Source: Cladosporium sp. IMV 00045
Taxonomy: Eukaryota > Ascomycota > Dothideomycetes > Cladosporiales > Cladosporiaceae
Assembly (NCBI GenBank): GCA_001931905.2
Contig: MSJI02000898.1
Span: 1-21,349 of the forward strand
Length of the DNA stretch: 21,349 bases
Direction of reading: 5' to 3'
Shown here: one piece after another, positions 19,509 to 21,349 of the stretch
Layout of the letters: the number at the start of each line of letters is the position of its first letter
How positions within the stretch are numbered: the stretch's first letter is position 1
Made by a program: the position numbers and the translations under genes
The notes under the pieces: generated by a model
The model's input: only the letters and a program-made list of their open reading frames with translations
Database searches by the model: none
What the model was told of the DNA's origin: nothing

Positions 19509-20568
19509 CTAATTCCCACAAGCAAACCAAACCGGCGTCTCCGCCACATCCTGCTCGCCACACGTAAACTCATCGACACTCGCCTTCAGATTCTCCCCGC
19601 ACATCCACGTCCAGCTCCCATCCTTATTCTTCTTGACAGGCTTCCACTCAAACGTCGTCCCAGCCTCCACCTCCACCTCCCCACCCACCCAAACGCTCCT
19701 GTAATTGCTCCACTTCCCCTCCCCGCTATCGTACTGGTCCGCGCTCAACGGCACCGCGCGGCTGAGATCCCACTCGCCCAGCGCCGGGATACTGCCGACG
19801 ACGTAGACGCTCTCGCCCCATTGCGTGCTGAGCTGGACTGGGAAGGAGAGTTTGACGGTCGTGGCGTGCGAGCAGGTGGGAGAGGCGGAGGAGACGGGGA
19901 GGCGGAAGCCGGAGCTTCCTGGGGTGATTTCGCAGTCGCCGCCGGCGTGGATTTCGTAGGGGTTTTGGAAGGGGTTGATGGTGCAGTTGTAGGGGAAGTC
20001 GGAGGTGGTGTTGCTTATGTGGAAGGGCGGGTCGAGGGCTGTGGTGGCGATGATTTGGGTGGGGTTGGAGTCGCTGATGGTATTGGCGTGGTCAGGAGAG
20101 CTCTTCTGAAAAGGAAAATTACGGATTCCTCAGTACTTACGTGGTCTCGGTGAAGTTCTGCCTCAGCGCGAGGGAGAAGTTGCCAATGCTGTAGTAGGGG
20201 AAGAGCTGGAAGCTGATATCGCTGAGCTCTTCGCTACCCTCCGCGACGGTGCATTGGTGCCATTTCCCGACGGGGACTGCTGTCGACCAGGCCTTGCCGT
20301 CCATGCCGTTGTCGCCCCACCATCTTGAAGAAGAGATGTTAGTTGCCTGTCGGCGGTTCATAGGAGACTCAATGGCAAAGAACACTCACTGGCGGCACCA
20401 CGCACTCGAAGGCGAGTCTCCGTGGGAGCTGGTGACGTTGAACTCGAGGTCGTAGTAGTCGAATTTCTGGCCATTGGGCATGTGGGCTTTGAGGTATGGG
20501 ATCTCAAAGTCGGCGTAGTCTGCTGCTGCGGCAGCGCCGGCGAGGGCGAGAAGGGTTGTGGACTTCAT
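19509..20568 (-). CDS. Secreted protein with N-terminal unknown domain and C-terminal CBM20 starch-binding domain
   Basis: Three exons (20568-20390, 20323-20141, 20073-19509) join in frame to 308 residues. Introns are 66 and 67 nt with GTGAGT and GTAAGT donors; intron 2 has CTGAC before its acceptor. Residues 1-16 (MKSTTLLALAGAAAAA) form a signal peptide. Residues about 17-120 are an unrecognised domain with WCRQWWGD and several N-glycosylation sites, reminiscent of small beta-rich fungal secreted proteins. A Cys-containing linker follows. Residues about 193-290 are a CBM20: VYVVGSIPALGEWD, WSNYRSVWV, FEWKPVKKNKDGSWTW, with the aromatic residues that bind starch. CBM20 normally sits on glucoamylases, amylases or AA13 oxidases, but no catalytic domain is present, and the mature N-terminus is not the His expected for AA13. 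It probably binds starch or glycogen-like glucan outside the cell; an effector-like role is speculative. Confidence 0.9.
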
Positions 20569-21349
20569 TATGGAGGAGTAATAAGACGTGTTGCTTGGAT
20601 CCAGGAAGATAGAAAATGATAGTCGACGTGCGGATAGAAGGAGCTTTATATCGAGACCGTCAAGCTATTTACAGACATATTCCTGCTCAATCTTGATCGG
20701 ATTCAACCGACGATATGGCGTGAAGGATCCGAGCACCAAGGCGCCGATGGCCGTTTCGTAGTGCCTTGAAGACCTGGATATAGAATGTGTTGAGCGTGGG
20801 ATCGTGTGGAGAGGGAAGAATACAGGGCTACTAGAGTATTGTTCCTGCAGTCCGGAGATACGTATTCCCCAAATAGCACGATGATGCAAGCCAGGATCGT
20901 ATAGTTTCCACCATTGCGGGAAATTGGCGAGAGGGAATGCATAGTGTAGGATTGTGCATAAGACTAGGTAGAGAGCATGGATGGCAGCTGATGATATATT
21001 GATTGAGCTAGGCCAGAATCCGAGGATCGCAGCCTGCAAACTTGATTAATATACGAGTTGGTGATGCTCGGTAGGAGGTCCATAAGACGAGGAGCCAGGT
21101 CCGCCACGGGCGCTCAGTTTATGTATAACCGTATAGTGATATACGCTTATTATATAGACCAGATAGTGATTATACGGCGGGTATACGGCAGCGGCGACCC
21201 AGCGATACGGGCTCTTCACAGGGCAGCACGTGTATGGCTCATCCCTGGAATCTGCATGTCAAAGAAGTGAAGAGGCGCCGTCGCCTGCCATCGCCGGCCG
21301 GCTTTCGACGGACTGCACAAGTGTCTTTGAGTGGAGTCTCGTATTGGCC
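20569..21349. other. CBM20 gene promoter and TA-rich right edge
   Basis: The first 100 bp upstream of 20568 include a TATA box (listed separately). Beyond about 20660 no gene is supported: a minus-strand frame at 21039-20665 encodes 124 residues with a hydrophobic patch but no recognisable domain. From about 21120 to 21190 the DNA is very rich in TpA, with two related blocks (GTATAGTGATATACG and GATAGTGATTATACGG). This could be a RIP-mutated repeat edge. The window ends before the element can be defined. Confidence 0.5.
20645..20650 (-). promoter_or_regulatory. TATA box of the CBM20 gene
   Basis: On the minus strand the sequence reads GATATAAAGC; TATAAA is about 77 bp upstream of the ATG at 20568, a normal distance for a regulated fungal gene. 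The leader between them is A-rich on the coding strand. Confidence 0.55.

Noticed and set aside
20665..21039. 124-codon minus-strand frame with a hydrophobic patch
   Set aside because: There is no domain, no convincing signal peptide or membrane topology, and it lies in the region upstream of the CBM20 gene next to TA-rich DNA.

Overview
The window looks like nuclear DNA of a filamentous ascomycete. Genes carry short introns (49 to 77 nt, with GTNNGT-type donors and CTNAC-type branch sites), protein families are typical of fungi, and coding third positions are C-rich. The combination of secreted hydrolase-type proteins, a pisatin-demethylase-like P450 and a LaeA-like methyltransferase fits a Dothideomycete or a related class. 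The lineage is an inference and was not tested.

Layout. Positions 1-2650 hold no intact gene; near 2180-2510 there are faint ankyrin-like remnants beside a short telomere-like CCCTAA stretch. At 2708-3604 (minus) an unrecognised coding region is cut by an in-frame amber codon, with a hydrophobic tail in another frame. Positions 3888-4282 hold diverged duplications. A serine carboxypeptidase (S10) with a Ser/Thr-rich tail and a C-terminal membrane or GPI signal occupies 4439-6786 (minus). A gene-poor stretch follows, then a three-exon cytochrome P450 at 8190-10118 (minus). About 2 kb of intergenic DNA separates it from a divergent eight-exon LaeA-like methyltransferase at 12089-13872 (plus).

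The right half is denser: VPS60 (ESCRT-III) at 14397-15115 (plus); an Aim32-type 2Fe-2S protein at 15586-16707 (minus); a conserved protein with a possible OB-fold at 17380-18432 (plus); a dispersed duplication of the DNA just after that gene; a degenerate tandem array of hairpin-forming units; and a secreted protein at 19509-20568 (minus) joining an unrecognised N-terminal domain to a CBM20 starch-binding domain. The end of the window is TA-rich and gene-free.

How the genes relate. VPS60, AIM32 and the OB-fold gene are housekeeping-type genes with no evident shared pathway. The P450 and methyltransferase are divergent, but no PKS, NRPS or terpene synthase is present, so a biosynthetic cluster is not demonstrated. 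I found no convincing undescribed system. The best leads are the CBM20 fusion protein, the hairpin array, and the interrupted gene at 2708-3604. No tRNA, rRNA, CRISPR array or intact transposase was recognised.
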